Origin: Paradesertivirga sp965650335
GTDB lineage: Bacteria; Bacteroidota; Bacteroidia; Sphingobacteriales; Sphingobacteriaceae
Direction of reading: 5' to 3'
NCBI GenBank assembly: GCA_965650335.1
Contig: CBFGOI010000049.1
Location: forward strand, 1 to 32,174
Length of the DNA stretch: 32,174 bases
The notes under the pieces were generated by a model. It saw only the letters and a list, made by a program, of their open reading frames with translations, ran no database searches and was not told the origin of the DNA. The translations under genes and the position numbers were made by a program. This document shows positions 15,279-24,580 of the stretch, piece after piece; within the stretch, counting starts at the first letter, position 1; the number at the start of each line of letters is the position of its first letter.

Positions 15279-15286
15279 TACTTTTG
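15279..15286 (+). promoter_or_regulatory. -7 element of the ldhA-hemN operon
   Basis: TACTTTTG matches TAnnTTTG. It ends 18 bp before the ATG at 15305. There is no TTTG at -33, as expected for an activator-dependent promoter. Confidence 0.6.
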
Positions 15287-15304
15287 TTATTAAACTAATG
15301 GAGT

Positions 15305-16321
15305 ATGAAAGCGGTTGCATACAGCAGTAAGATTTGCGAAAAAGAACTACTTATTAAGGCTAATAATAAGAAGCATGATATTACTCTGATATCGAACAGG
15401 CTCACCCTTGATACTATTTCTTACGCTAAAGGAAAAGATGCTGTTCTGGTTTTTTCCTGCGACGACCTTTCCGCCCCTATCCTTTCAAAGTTAAAGGAAA
15501 TGGGTGTTAAATATATCTCCACCCGCTCTACAGGAACAGATCATATTGATTTAAAAGAGGCCGAACGGCTTGGTTTAAAGGTTGGGAACGTCCCCGCTTA
15601 TTCTCCCGAATCTGTTGCAGAACATGCAATTACATTAATCCTTTCATTAGTACGAAACATTGTTGCCGCCCATAAGCAAATGCTGGAACATGATTTCAGC
15701 TTAAACAGTCTGGTGGGTTACACCATAAGAAATAAAACCGTTGGCATCGTAGGATTGGGACGCACGGGGCAAGCGCTCGCGCAAATCTTAACAGGTTTTG
15801 GGGCCAGAATTCTGGTAAGCGATACAGAAGATGTAAGCGCCCTTTGTCAAACCTACGGCGCTACCCAGGTCTCTTTTGATGATCTTTTGAAACAATCTGA
15901 CATCATATCCTTTCATGTACCCTTAAACGATTCTACCCGTCATATGGTAAATGTTAAAACCATTGGCAAGATGAAAACCGGAGTAATTCTGATTAATGTT
16001 AGCCGTGGCGCTGTATTTAACAGCAAAGAGGTTCTTGAAGCCTTACAAAATGAAAAGATAAGTAAGCTTGGGATGGATGTGTATGAATTTGAACACAATG
16101 TATTCTTCTTTAATCACAGTAAAAGCCCGATTGAAGACCCTTTACTTCAGGCATTTATAGATCATCCGAGAGTACTGCTAACTCCCCACATGGCATTTCT
16201 AACGGAAGAAGCTATCCATGTAATTTCCGAAAAAACCATTTCAAATCTTGACTCGTGGGAGGCCGAAAAAAACACGGCAAATGCCGGCCTGGACCAAGAT
16301 ACTGCTATTGTTTCCTGTTAA
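15305..16321 (+). CDS. ldhA: D-lactate dehydrogenase-type 2-hydroxyacid dehydrogenase
   Basis: 338 residues. Reduces pyruvate to D-lactate with NADH, a fermentative way to reoxidise NADH. The Rossmann motif GIVGLGRTG is at 147-155, and the catalytic triad of the family is R234 (NVSRGAV), E263 (GMDVYEFE) and H295 (LTPHMAF), each one residue off the E. coli LdhA numbering (R235, E264, H296). The lactate-specific segment VYEFEHNVFFF, which resembles VYENERDLFF of LdhA, separates it from glycerate dehydrogenases. It is the first gene of the operon with hemN, 12 bp apart, under the perfect operator. The regulation fits a gene for low oxygen. Confidence 0.88.
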   Translation: MKAVAYSSKICEKELLIKANNKKHDITLISNRLTLDTISYAKGKDAVLVFSCDDLSAPILSKLKEMGVKYISTRSTGTDHIDLKEAERLGLKVGNVPAYSPESVAEHAITLILSLVRNIVAAHKQMLEHDFSLNSLVGYTIRNKTVGIVGLGRTGQALAQILTGFGARILVSDTEDVSALCQTYGATQVSFDDLLKQSDIISFHVPLNDSTRHMVNVKTIGKMKTGVILINVSRGAVFNSKEVLEALQNEKISKLGMDVYEFEHNVFFFNHSKSPIEDPLLQAFIDHPRVLLTPHMAFLTEEAIHVISEKTISNLDSWEAEKNTANAGLDQDTAIVSC

Positions 16322-16333
16322 AGCATTTCCAGC

Positions 16334-17674
16334 ATGACTTCAGAGCTAATAAAAAAATATAACGTTGCAGCCCCAAGATATACAAGTTACCCAACTGTTC
16401 CTTACTGGGATGCCGACAGTTGGAATCGGAAACAATGGTTTGAATCGATCAAGAAATCTTACGCAGAAAGCTCTTCAGAGGGTATAAGCCTATACGTTCA
16501 TTTACCTTTTTGTGAAAGTTTATGCACCTATTGTGGCTGCAACACGAGAATCACAAAAAATCACAGCGTAGAAGAACCGTACATAAATGCTGTACTTAAA
16601 GAATGGGAAATGTACTGCAATGTGCTTGGTTGCCGGCCAGCAATAAAAGAGATCCATTTGGGAGGCGGAACTCCCACATTTTTCGCACCCAAACACTTAA
16701 AAAAGCTTATCGATGGAATTATATCGAAGTCGATATTAACCAGCGACGCAGAATTCTCATTTGAAGCGCATCCGGCCAATACTACAGATGAACATCTAAA
16801 AACACTGTACAATCTCGGATTCAGAAGATTAAGCCTTGGCATACAAGACTTTGACCCCAAAGTTCAAGAGATAATAAATCGAAAGCAGAGTATTGAACAA
16901 GTGGAACATATTACTAAATATGCCCGCTATATCGGATATAACTCGATCAACTTCGATTTGATTTACGGCTTACCGCTACAAAAAATTTCCAGCGTAGAAA
17001 ATACCATAAAAGAAGTTATAAAGCTGATGCCTGACCGTATTGCATATTATAGCTATGCGCATGTGCCGTGGATTAAACCCGGACAACGAAAATTCACGGA
17101 AGCGGATTTACCTGCCGACGATGAAAAACGAGCACTATATGAACGAGGTTGTGAATTGCTTTCGCATGCAGGCTATAAGAACATTGGCATGGATCATTTT
17201 TCTTTACCCACAGACAGTTTATACAAGGCATCAGAAGGTGGTAAGCTTCACAGAAATTTTATGGGTTATACTCATCAGTACACCAAACTTTCATTAGGAA
17301 TTGGAGTATCATCGATTAGTGACAGCTGGTATGCTTTTGCGCAGAACATTAAAAAGCTTGAGCTATACCTCGAAAAAATAGAACGTGGAGAATTTCCATT
17401 AATGAAAGGTCATATTCTAAGCGAAAGTGATCTGGAGTCCCGAAGAGAGATCTTAAATATTATGTGTAAAGGGTACACTGATATGAGAAGGACCAATTCG
17501 CAATTGGTCAAACGTTTACTACCTCTGCGAAGAGACGATCTGATAAAATTCAATTACAGAACCCTTTACGTCACTTCCCTTGGAAAGAATTTTTTAAGAA
17601 ATATATGTATGGCTTTTGACGAACGCCTTTGGAACAGTCCTGCCGATGATCAAACATTCAGTAAGGCAGTTTAA
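16334..17674 (+). CDS. hemN: oxygen-independent coproporphyrinogen III dehydrogenase
   Basis: 446 residues, near the 457 of E. coli HemN. Radical-SAM enzyme that decarboxylates two propionates of coproporphyrinogen III in heme synthesis without O2. The cluster cysteines C60, C64 and C67, with C69, appear in HLPFCESLCTYCGC; GGGTPTF follows near 113, and the N-terminal NVAAPRYTSYPTVPYW is typical of true HemN and not of the HemW look-alikes. In many bacteria hemN is a target of FixK or FNR, which agrees with the operator in front of the operon. It is followed after 23 bp by the unknown Cys-rich gene. Confidence 0.93.
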   Translation: MTSELIKKYNVAAPRYTSYPTVPYWDADSWNRKQWFESIKKSYAESSSEGISLYVHLPFCESLCTYCGCNTRITKNHSVEEPYINAVLKEWEMYCNVLGCRPAIKEIHLGGGTPTFFAPKHLKKLIDGIISKSILTSDAEFSFEAHPANTTDEHLKTLYNLGFRRLSLGIQDFDPKVQEIINRKQSIEQVEHITKYARYIGYNSINFDLIYGLPLQKISSVENTIKEVIKLMPDRIAYYSYAHVPWIKPGQRKFTEADLPADDEKRALYERGCELLSHAGYKNIGMDHFSLPTDSLYKASEGGKLHRNFMGYTHQYTKLSLGIGVSSISDSWYAFAQNIKKLELYLEKIERGEFPLMKGHILSESDLESRREILNIMCKGYTDMRRTNSQLVKRLLPLRRDDLIKFNYRTLYVTSLGKNFLRNICMAFDERLWNSPADDQTFSKAV

Positions 17675-17697
17675 TTGAACTTTAATTGAATATAACA

Positions 17698-19482
17698 ATG
17701 AGCCACAGTTTTCACATCCCGGTTTTAGGACTCGGATTTTCAATTGACACCCCACTTAAAGTTGCCAGATACGGCATATCTTCTGTTGTCTCTGTTGTAG
17801 ATGATGAACTGATAGAACGGATGCGTCAGCATCATTCGGAGAAAAACAAGCTACCTTTTTTGCCCATCAAAAAAACAGATGAGGACCACAGGGCCAAACG
17901 GATTACCGCCTATCTTAACTTATTAAACACTTTGGTAGACTTACAGGTTACAGAGTTAAAGAGGCGTGAATTTACACCTGAATCAGACCTTACCCGGTAC
18001 TTTGATTTACTGCCTGATGACTCAAAGCAGAAACAGGCATATAATGAAATGCTACTTGAAACTGACTTAAGTCAAAAAAAAATCCTTCAGGAAAAACTGA
18101 GATCAAACCTTCAAAAAGGCTCTATAGAAGTAAACATTATGTCTAAAGTAGACAAAATGAACTTTGGAAAAGATGGCATTTCAATCGGCGACAAATTTAC
18201 AGATGCCCTTGCATCGTTAAGAGGCTTTGCGGAAAGCGATCTAAGTTCTTCTCTTATCCTGTCAGCAGGAATGAATCCACGGCTTTACAGCTATCTGGCA
18301 GAGTTTGATTGCTTTAATCCAAAAGTAGATTCTGTTTTAAAGAAAAAGATCGTGTTAAAGGTGAGCGATTTTAGATCCGCTTTAATACAGGCCAAGTTCC
18401 TGGCAAAAAAAGGACTTTGGGTACACGAATTTAGAATTGAATCGGGCTTAAACTGCGGAGGTCATGCCTTTGCCACGGAGGGCTATTTGCTGGGCCCTAT
18501 CCTTCAGGAATTTAAAGATAAACGCACGGAGATGACCACCGAGCTTTATGGAATCTACAAGGCATTTCATAAAACCGAAGGTGAAATTGACGTTGAACAG
18601 CCTTCTACCAGGATATCTGTACAAGGCGGAATAGGAACTGCCGAAGAGAACACTTTTCTGCAAAGGTATTACAACCTTGATGGAACAGGCTGGGGAAGTC
18701 CTTTTCTGCTGGTTCCGGAAGCAACAAACGTTGACAAAGATACGCTCAACCTGTTGAAGGATGCTACATCAAAAGACTTTTACATAAGTGGAGCTTCTCC
18801 ATTGGGTATTCCGTTTAATAATTTCCGAAAAAGTACCGCCGAAATTCAACGACTTGACAGAATAGCAAAAGGCAGACCGGGCAGTCCTTGTAATAAAAAA
18901 TTTTTGGTTTCGAATACTGAATTTACTACTGAAGCCATTTGTACTGCATCTCGCGAATATCAGAATTTGAAAATAAAACAACTTCAGGCGGCACAGCTTT
19001 CAGCGGAACAGTACGACTTTCAATTCAAGCAGGTAACTGAGAAGCTATGTTTGTGCGAAGGACTATGCTCCTCGGCGTATATTAAAAACAACATGCTTAA
19101 AGCGCGCGAAAACCCGGCAGTAGCTATTTGCCCCGGGCCAAATACAGCATTCTTTTCAGGCATTTACTCCCTTGATGAAATGGTGAAGCACATATATGGT
19201 AAACTTAACCTGCTCAAAAATGTCAATCGTCCTAACATTTTCATCAATGAACTTAAACTATATGTAGATTATCTTAAAAAGGATATCGAGAACAGTGCGC
19301 AAGAAATGACGGATAAAAAGGTTCAGCAGCTTGAACGTTTTAAAGAACAATTGCTTAATGGAATAGAATATTACCACCAGCTTTTTCCAAACATTCAAAA
19401 GTTCTGTGAATCGTGCAGCAAAACTTTCCAACATGAGCTTAGGAGTTTAGATGCTCAAATTCAGCAGCTACAATTGAATTAG
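17698..19482 (+). CDS. unknown protein, nitronate-monooxygenase/FabK-like barrel with Cys-rich C-terminal half
   Basis: About 594 residues from the ATG at 17698; a TTG at 17686 would add four. I do not recognise a named family. The first 360 residues carry marks of FMN-binding TIM barrels of the nitronate monooxygenase/FabK type: an opening strand IPVLGLGFSIDTPLKVARYG, a GLNCGGHA segment (about 250-257) resembling the E-A-G-G-H loop, then GGIG (310-313) and, 20 residues on, GWGSPFLLVPEA (331-342), resembling the phosphate-binding GTxFLATxE. The second half has cysteine groups (C451, C453, C457, C478; CESC at 570-573) that could bind iron-sulfur or another metal, and coiled-coil helices near the end. 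It is third in the ldhA-hemN operon, hence probably an anaerobic redox enzyme or a heme-pathway helper. The function is open. Confidence 0.7.
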   Translation: MSHSFHIPVLGLGFSIDTPLKVARYGISSVVSVVDDELIERMRQHHSEKNKLPFLPIKKTDEDHRAKRITAYLNLLNTLVDLQVTELKRREFTPESDLTRYFDLLPDDSKQKQAYNEMLLETDLSQKKILQEKLRSNLQKGSIEVNIMSKVDKMNFGKDGISIGDKFTDALASLRGFAESDLSSSLILSAGMNPRLYSYLAEFDCFNPKVDSVLKKKIVLKVSDFRSALIQAKFLAKKGLWVHEFRIESGLNCGGHAFATEGYLLGPILQEFKDKRTEMTTELYGIYKAFHKTEGEIDVEQPSTRISVQGGIGTAEENTFLQRYYNLDGTGWGSPFLLVPEATNVDKDTLNLLKDATSKDFYISGASPLGIPFNNFRKSTAEIQRLDRIAKGRPGSPCNKKFLVSNTEFTTEAICTASREYQNLKIKQLQAAQLSAEQYDFQFKQVTEKLCLCEGLCSSAYIKNNMLKARENPAVAICPGPNTAFFSGIYSLDEMVKHIYGKLNLLKNVNRPNIFINELKLYVDYLKKDIENSAQEMTDKKVQQLERFKEQLLNGIEYYHQLFPNIQKFCESCSKTFQHELRSLDAQIQQLQLN

Positions 19483-19516
19483 TTTGATAGGTGGTAATAA
19501 TTCAAGCAATGAGAAG

Positions 19517-20092
19517 CTAAACCCTTAAACAGCTTTTCTGCAACACGATTGTATCAATCCACTGTTGCTGTTTTTCAGGACTAAAAAAACGTGAAGGAGT
19601 CTCCAGTTTACAAACGCGGAGATTCCTTTTTTTACAATAATCTGCAATCAGGCTACTCTTAGCTTTGATATTCGGAGCGCCGTTAAACGTTTTCCTGGTG
19701 AAGTAAACGGCCTTTAAATTCGGTAAGCTGTCAATTAAGGATACAACATCCTTCCACTCTTGTACATGACTATCTATATAGGAATCATCTACATTTCCTT
19801 CTTCGCCTTCGGGTACATCAAGGGCATCAATTAAGTCTGCAAAATCAATTTTGTATTTTCCCATAAACTCGCGTTTCTCTAAAAGCGTGGCTTCTTTAAG
19901 AGAATCGAGTCCCCAGCATTGCGGCAGTAAATGCCATAGAAAACTCTTCGCTCTTCCATAAAAAAAATCCGGAGCCTCTGCGCTATCAGCGCTAAAATTG
20001 CCCAATATAAGAATTTCTGTTTTTGGACTAGCCTGATATTGTCTGAACTTATTTAAGATGATTGGCATATATGGATTAATTCTGCTTGTCAC
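19517..20092 (-). CDS. uracil-DNA glycosylase superfamily protein
   Basis: Up to 191 residues. The segment TEILILGNFSADSAEAPDFFYGRAKSFLW fits the UDG fold's first strand and loop (usual pattern iLilGs.PG..s...g.yYahprn.FW), with further matches in the middle (FADLIDAL) and a late strand LKAVYFTRKTF. It lacks an Asn or Asp at the usual catalytic place that I can assign safely, so its base specificity is unclear. The longest frame begins with GTG (20092); an ATG at 20068 is an alternative. It is convergent with the hemN operon, whose last gene ends 34 bp away. Confidence 0.6.
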   Translation of the reverse strand: MTSRINPYMPIILNKFRQYQASPKTEILILGNFSADSAEAPDFFYGRAKSFLWHLLPQCWGLDSLKEATLLEKREFMGKYKIDFADLIDALDVPEGEEGNVDDSYIDSHVQEWKDVVSLIDSLPNLKAVYFTRKTFNGAPNIKAKSSLIADYCKKRNLRVCKLETPSRFFSPEKQQQWIDTIVLQKSCLRV

Positions 20093-20259
20093 AAAAATAG
20101 ATTAATTATTATGGGGTGCGCTCGTTTCTGTTTTTATAATTTGCATTAGCGTATTTAAATTCATCTCAGAGCGACTTTAGCATATTTTTGACCATTGATA
20201 GATATCCAGCATTTTCTTAATACAGGTTCTGTAACGATTGAAGCGAGTTATACGTCTTA

Positions 20260-20847
20260 ATGAAAACAAACCTTTTCATGAGAAAAATATTCTGCCTCCC
20301 CGCCTTACTATTATTAATTGTCGCGGCCTGCAAAAAGGACGAAAGCCCCTATTTAGATATAGATAAAGCATCCGCACAGATGAGCCGGAGTTTTTATTAT
20401 CATGAAGAAAATCTCACAATAGCACAAACTTATGTGCAACATATAAACCACTCAGGTAAGTTTGATATAGATGGAAACCTTGTTTTAAATTTCAATATCC
20501 CGTTCAAAAATGGAAGAGATGAGGTCACCTTTATAATAGAGAAGGATAAAATAAAAAGGGGTATTATTGGAACCTATGAAATAAACACGTCAATAGTCGC
20601 CGATGTTACAGCCTTTTATGTATATCGCTTAACTACATCTTCTTCAAGCAGGCTTTTACCGGAAAGCTCAACAGGAGTGTTAACAATAACCGGGTACGAT
20701 AGTGAGTCTAAAACCTTAACGGGAAATTACAGGCTTACAATTAATAGTTTTAACGATCCAGCTTCCATTGCGCTGCCTAATATTAAAAAAACAACCACGT
20801 CTGTTTCAGGCATCTTCGAAAATGTTAAACTAAAAACTACAGAGTAA
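20260..20847 (+). CDS. putative lipoprotein, unknown function
   Basis: 195 residues with a lipoprotein signal (LLLLIVAACKK; lipidated C24 if the first ATG is used). A second ATG at 20278 gives an equally good signal peptide. The mature part is rich in beta strands and Ser/Thr, with two similar stretches ending in GTYEINTS and GNYRLTINS, as in small beta-sandwich lipoproteins of Bacteroidota. No family recognised. It stands alone between divergent and convergent neighbours. Confidence 0.7.
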   Translation: MKTNLFMRKIFCLPALLLLIVAACKKDESPYLDIDKASAQMSRSFYYHEENLTIAQTYVQHINHSGKFDIDGNLVLNFNIPFKNGRDEVTFIIEKDKIKRGIIGTYEINTSIVADVTAFYVYRLTTSSSSRLLPESSTGVLTITGYDSESKTLTGNYRLTINSFNDPASIALPNIKKTTTSVSGIFENVKLKTTE

Positions 20848-20859
20848 GGAAGAAGAAAC

Positions 20860-22146
20860 TTATACTCCTTCCACGATCACGGCGTCTAAATTTGGAGCGG
20901 CTACATAGTTTCCTTTAGTTTTCTGTTGTACATAGCTGTTGATGATGTAAATCAATACTATAGCAACAATCATAGAAATGATCACGACTAAACCTAAGGT
21001 ATCGTAATGGTCTATTTTGCCGCTGCTTCTCTGCACAACTATTAATCCGGCAATAGCCGAAGCAACACCACCAGAAAATTGCTGTACAGATGAATTAATG
21101 CTCATAAATGCTCCCCGGTCCTGCGGTTCAGGAATGGCTGTCATGAGTGCAGAAGCAGAAATCATTCGGGAAGAGATACCCACAAAAAGAACAACATTTA
21201 TAGAGATTACCATCCACAAAGGTGTAATTCCTAAGCTGGTATAAATTGCTACCATGACCATACTGATAATAGAACCTGCAAAAAACACCTTAAATTTTCC
21301 TATTCTATCACTTACTTTTCCAATTAGGGGACCAAATATTATAGAAAACACACCGGTAACACCATAGAGTATTGGTAATTGATCGCGGGTTAAACCCATA
21401 TTGTTTATTCCGAATGCAGTCCCGAAAGGCATCAGCATAAAGCCTCCGGTAGCCAGGCAGGTGGTTCCAACAAAGGCTTTTAGATAATTAGAATTCGAAA
21501 CTGTTTTAAACATGTGCTGAAAAGGATGACGATCAGATTTAAATTTAAGATGCTCGGTAACGGGTTTCAAATACAGTAAAATAAAAAGTCCGAGGAAAAT
21601 TCCGAAGCCAGCAATCATCCAGAACGGGGCGTGCCATCCGAAACTATTTGATAATATTAGTCCCACAGGTAAGCCAAAAATCTGGCTGGCAGCGAAGGCA
21701 GACTGAACAAATCCCATTACCCTGCCGCGCTGATCGAGTCGGAACAAATCGCTGATAATAGCAAAACTCACTGAGCTAATAACGCCCCCAAATATACCGG
21801 TTACAATCCTGGCGACAAGTAAGAGCGGATAGGTTGGAGCGATAGCGCAAAGTAGAGTACCAACGATAAATCCCGTATAAAAGAACAACAAGAGTTTTTT
21901 CCGGTCAAACTTATCTGCAAAGCCGGCGGCTAACACTCCCGATGCTCCGGCGCTAAAGGCATAAGCCGAAACAACCAGCCCAAACTGCGAAGTAGTAATA
22001 TGTAACTCTTCAAGAAGTCGCTCACCCAAGGGTGAAAGCACCATAAAATCGAGAACGATAGTAAATTGTAGAGACGCTAAGATCGTTATTACGAACACCT
22101 GATATTTCGAGAATCCACTCTCGTTACCTGCTTGGATATTGTCCAT
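20860..22146 (-). CDS. MFS transporter, 12-TM, drug/sugar efflux-like
   Basis: 428 residues with about 12 hydrophobic helices. The MFS motif A between helices 2 and 3 is present (GFADKFDRKKLL), and a second copy follows helix 8 (GKVSDRIGKFKVF). The N-terminal stretch FTIVLDFMVLSPLGERL and VVSAYAFSAGASG fit the DHA1/AraJ-type efflux group. The substrate cannot be told. An inverted repeat (TTGAT-N8-ATCAA) lies directly before the start codon at 22147-22164 and could be an operator of an unlinked repressor. Confidence 0.88.
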   Translation of the reverse strand: MDNIQAGNESGFSKYQVFVITILASLQFTIVLDFMVLSPLGERLLEELHITTSQFGLVVSAYAFSAGASGVLAAGFADKFDRKKLLLFFYTGFIVGTLLCAIAPTYPLLLVARIVTGIFGGVISSVSFAIISDLFRLDQRGRVMGFVQSAFAASQIFGLPVGLILSNSFGWHAPFWMIAGFGIFLGLFILLYLKPVTEHLKFKSDRHPFQHMFKTVSNSNYLKAFVGTTCLATGGFMLMPFGTAFGINNMGLTRDQLPILYGVTGVFSIIFGPLIGKVSDRIGKFKVFFAGSIISMVMVAIYTSLGITPLWMVISINVVLFVGISSRMISASALMTAIPEPQDRGAFMSINSSVQQFSGGVASAIAGLIVVQRSSGKIDHYDTLGLVVIISMIVAIVLIYIINSYVQQKTKGNYVAAPNLDAVIVEGV

Positions 22147-22315
22147 TTGATAGGTTTAAATCAATAATACTGAAATCATAATACAACTTTCCCAAGAAAG
22201 ACCGATGCAGATCTTCCGCTTCAAAACACGCCAAAATTGAGCCCAAATATATTAAATGACGGCGCTTTTTTTTATTTAACAAAACGGCGAACTATAACGA
22301 GCAGACCTAACACTT

Positions 22316-22341
22316 AAAAGTCAGCACCATGGCTGACTTTT
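22316..22341 (-). terminator. terminator of the SYLF protein gene
   Basis: Perfect 10-bp stem AAAAGTCAGC / GCTGACTTTT with a 6-nt loop, 22 bp past the SYLF stop. The stem itself ends in T4 on both strands. Confidence 0.75.
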
Positions 22342-22362
22342 GAATGAGTTTTAAGAGAAGAT

Positions 22363-23028
22363 TTAAAAATTTCTTAAAGCTTTTTTGAGTTCAACCACTT
22401 CTGTCTTTGTCGACTTTTTCGCATTAAAAATAGAAGACGGCTTATATCCTACTTTGTAAAAGTTTTTATTAGCACTGTCATCTGCAGAAAGTCGTGATCC
22501 GTCTAATGCAATTCCGGCGAACAGCCCTTTGCTTCTGGAATATGAATACACTTCAGCATCAAGGTCAATATCAGTGTTGGCAGATGAACTTCTTCCTACG
22601 GGTCCCGCCGCAACTGAGACATCTCCACCAATGGTAAATTCACCTTTTTCAAGACTAGACAAAGCAGTTCCTTTTATAAATACCAGTACCAGATCAATTG
22701 CCTGAACACCAGCCTGAAACCCAATACTTCCTCCTGTTAAAGTAACAAAAACTGGATTACTCCAGGTTCCATCAGCCTTTTTAACCATAGCAACACCTTT
22801 ACCTCTTTGTCCTCCAATTCCTAATCCGGCTTTCACAAGGTTTGGAATAATTACAACACCCTGGGCTTTTTGCATAAGCCTGGATGACATATCTCCTTCC
22901 ATTCCCGTAAACGACTTTAGTACTGCTGTTGATTTTTGTAATTTTTCAGTCTGTTGCTTTTGGCCGAATGACACCGTTCCTATAAATAGAAAAACCAATA
23001 GCAGACTCATAATTTTTAATGTTTTCAT
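22363..23028 (-). CDS. SYLF (Ysc84) domain lipid-binding protein, exported
   Basis: 221 residues with an N-terminal signal peptide (IMSLLLVFLFIGTVSFGQ). The SYLF domain fills the rest: AQGVVIIPNLVKAGLGIGGQRGKG, SIGFQAGVQAIDLVLVF, GEFTIGGDVSVAAGPVGR, and YSYSRSKGLFAGIALDGSRL, all family signatures. SYLF domains bind phosphoinositides in eukaryotes; bacterial exported members are thought to act in the envelope, without a settled role. Monocistronic, with its own terminator. Confidence 0.9.
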   Translation of the reverse strand: MKTLKIMSLLLVFLFIGTVSFGQKQQTEKLQKSTAVLKSFTGMEGDMSSRLMQKAQGVVIIPNLVKAGLGIGGQRGKGVAMVKKADGTWSNPVFVTLTGGSIGFQAGVQAIDLVLVFIKGTALSSLEKGEFTIGGDVSVAAGPVGRSSSANTDIDLDAEVYSYSRSKGLFAGIALDGSRLSADDSANKNFYKVGYKPSSIFNAKKSTKTEVVELKKALRNF

Positions 23029-23243
23029 GGCGTTAAGTTTATTTATTTGCTCAAATCGCTCAAAATTTATGCCGCGATAAATAAATCCAGAGGGCCTCTT
23101 GTACCTAATTCATCTAAATAAATTGCATCAAAAACATCCGATTTAAACGCGGTGTTGCAAAGATCAAAAACGGAACGCCAGCCGGCTGGAGCTCATACTA
23201 TTCGACAGCGAAGACAACCTTTATCTTTCTATTCTTTTAAGTC

Positions 23244-24463
23244 TTAGGGACTCTTCCCAAGCTCGATAACCGTAATTTCGGGCCATATACCAACTCGACC
23301 AGCAAATCCTAAAAAGCCAAATCCTCTGTTTACATATAAATATCTATGTTGGTACCTGGCTAAGCCGGCCCAGTTTGGATATCTGTATTTTACGGGACTC
23401 CATTTAAAGCCAAACAATTCGATGCCGAACTGCATGCCATGTGTATGCCCGGATAATGTAAGATGAATATTCTGCGGATGATTCTTCACTTCCGCATCCC
23501 AGTGTGAAGGATCGTGCGAAAGCAGTATTTTAATAATGTCGGGATCTAATCCTTTTAAAGCCTTATTCAGGTCGCCTCGCTGTCCAAAACCAAGACCCCA
23601 GTTTTCAATTCCCACTAAAGCAATACTCTGCCCGTTTTTTTCAATTTGTATATGCTCGTCCAATAAAAGCCTAAAACCCAGTTTTTTATGATTTTCCTTC
23701 AATGAGATAAGATTATTACCTTTCTGTTCTATGCTGTCCCACTGTTTGTAATCACCATAATCATGATTCCCAAGAACTGAAAACTTTCCTGACTTAGCTT
23801 TAATCTGCTTAAAAACAGGAATCCATGGTTCAATTTCAGAGGCTTGGTTATTCACAAGATCTCCTGTAAACACAAACAGATCTGATTTTTGAGCATTTAT
23901 CAAATCAACACCTCTTTGCACACCTTCACACTATCAAGGCTCCCGGCATGTATGTCTGAAATTTGAGTAATAGTGAATCCCTCAAAAATTTCAGGTAAAT
24001 CTTTAAAAAATAGCTTTGTCCGCCTCACTTTGTAATGATACTTCCCCCTGGTTGTCCCAAAGACAAAAAAGAAAAAAGGAATTGCTGCGAGGATTAAGCC
24101 TATTTGACTGACGATTGGCGAACGCGAAGGGTGAAACCCTATAATTCCCATAAGTATCCGATAAATATCTTCTGCAAAAAGAGCAAATACGAATACCGTT
24201 TTCGTCACGAATAGCGTCAAAAAAGCATTAAAAACCGTATTAAACAAAAGTGTGAACTTTCTAGTAGGAATGGCTTTGTAAAAATTGATAACAAATGCGA
24301 ACAGTACTGTGCCACTAACAAGCCAAAAACTAAGGTGTATAATAAATCTATGTCCTTCAGGAACAGAAATAGTAACAGTTCTTACACCCTGAAAAACATA
24401 CCAATCTAACAAAAACGAGATAAGTGTAAGAAGTGTAACCGGTAAATAACTTATGCGGCGCAT
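23244..24463 (-). pseudogene. membrane metallophosphoesterase (YkuE/YaeI-like) interrupted by a frameshift
   Basis: Two adjacent frames form one protein. The first (24463-23900) has about four membrane helices and ends with the first metal motif ITQISDIHAGSLDS; the second (from 23921) continues with VQRGVDLINAQKSDLFVFTGDLVNN, GNHDYGDY, LSHDP and SGHTHGMQFG, the rest of the calcineurin-like metal site (D-x-H, GDxxN, GNHD, GHTH). Removing one GT from the GTGTG at 23919-23923 (minus strand) restores a single frame of about 405 residues, the normal length for this Bacteroidota family. The break is thus a 2-nt slip, either real inactivation or an assembly error. All catalytic residues are otherwise kept. 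Confidence 0.8.
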
Positions 24464-24580
24464 ATGGCAATTTATAAATTTATTGATAGTCTAAAATGAT
24501 CTTACCTTAGATGACGATTTAGCCAGAATAATATCCTGAGATTATGTTTCTTTGTTTACTGATAGGGTACAGTTCAGAGC

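Noticed and set aside
22147..22164. TTGAT-N8-ATCAA before the MFS gene, considered as an FNR-type site
   Set aside because: The spacing (N8 between five-base arms) does not fit FNR/CRP (N4 for these arms), and it abuts the start codon; at most an operator for another regulator.
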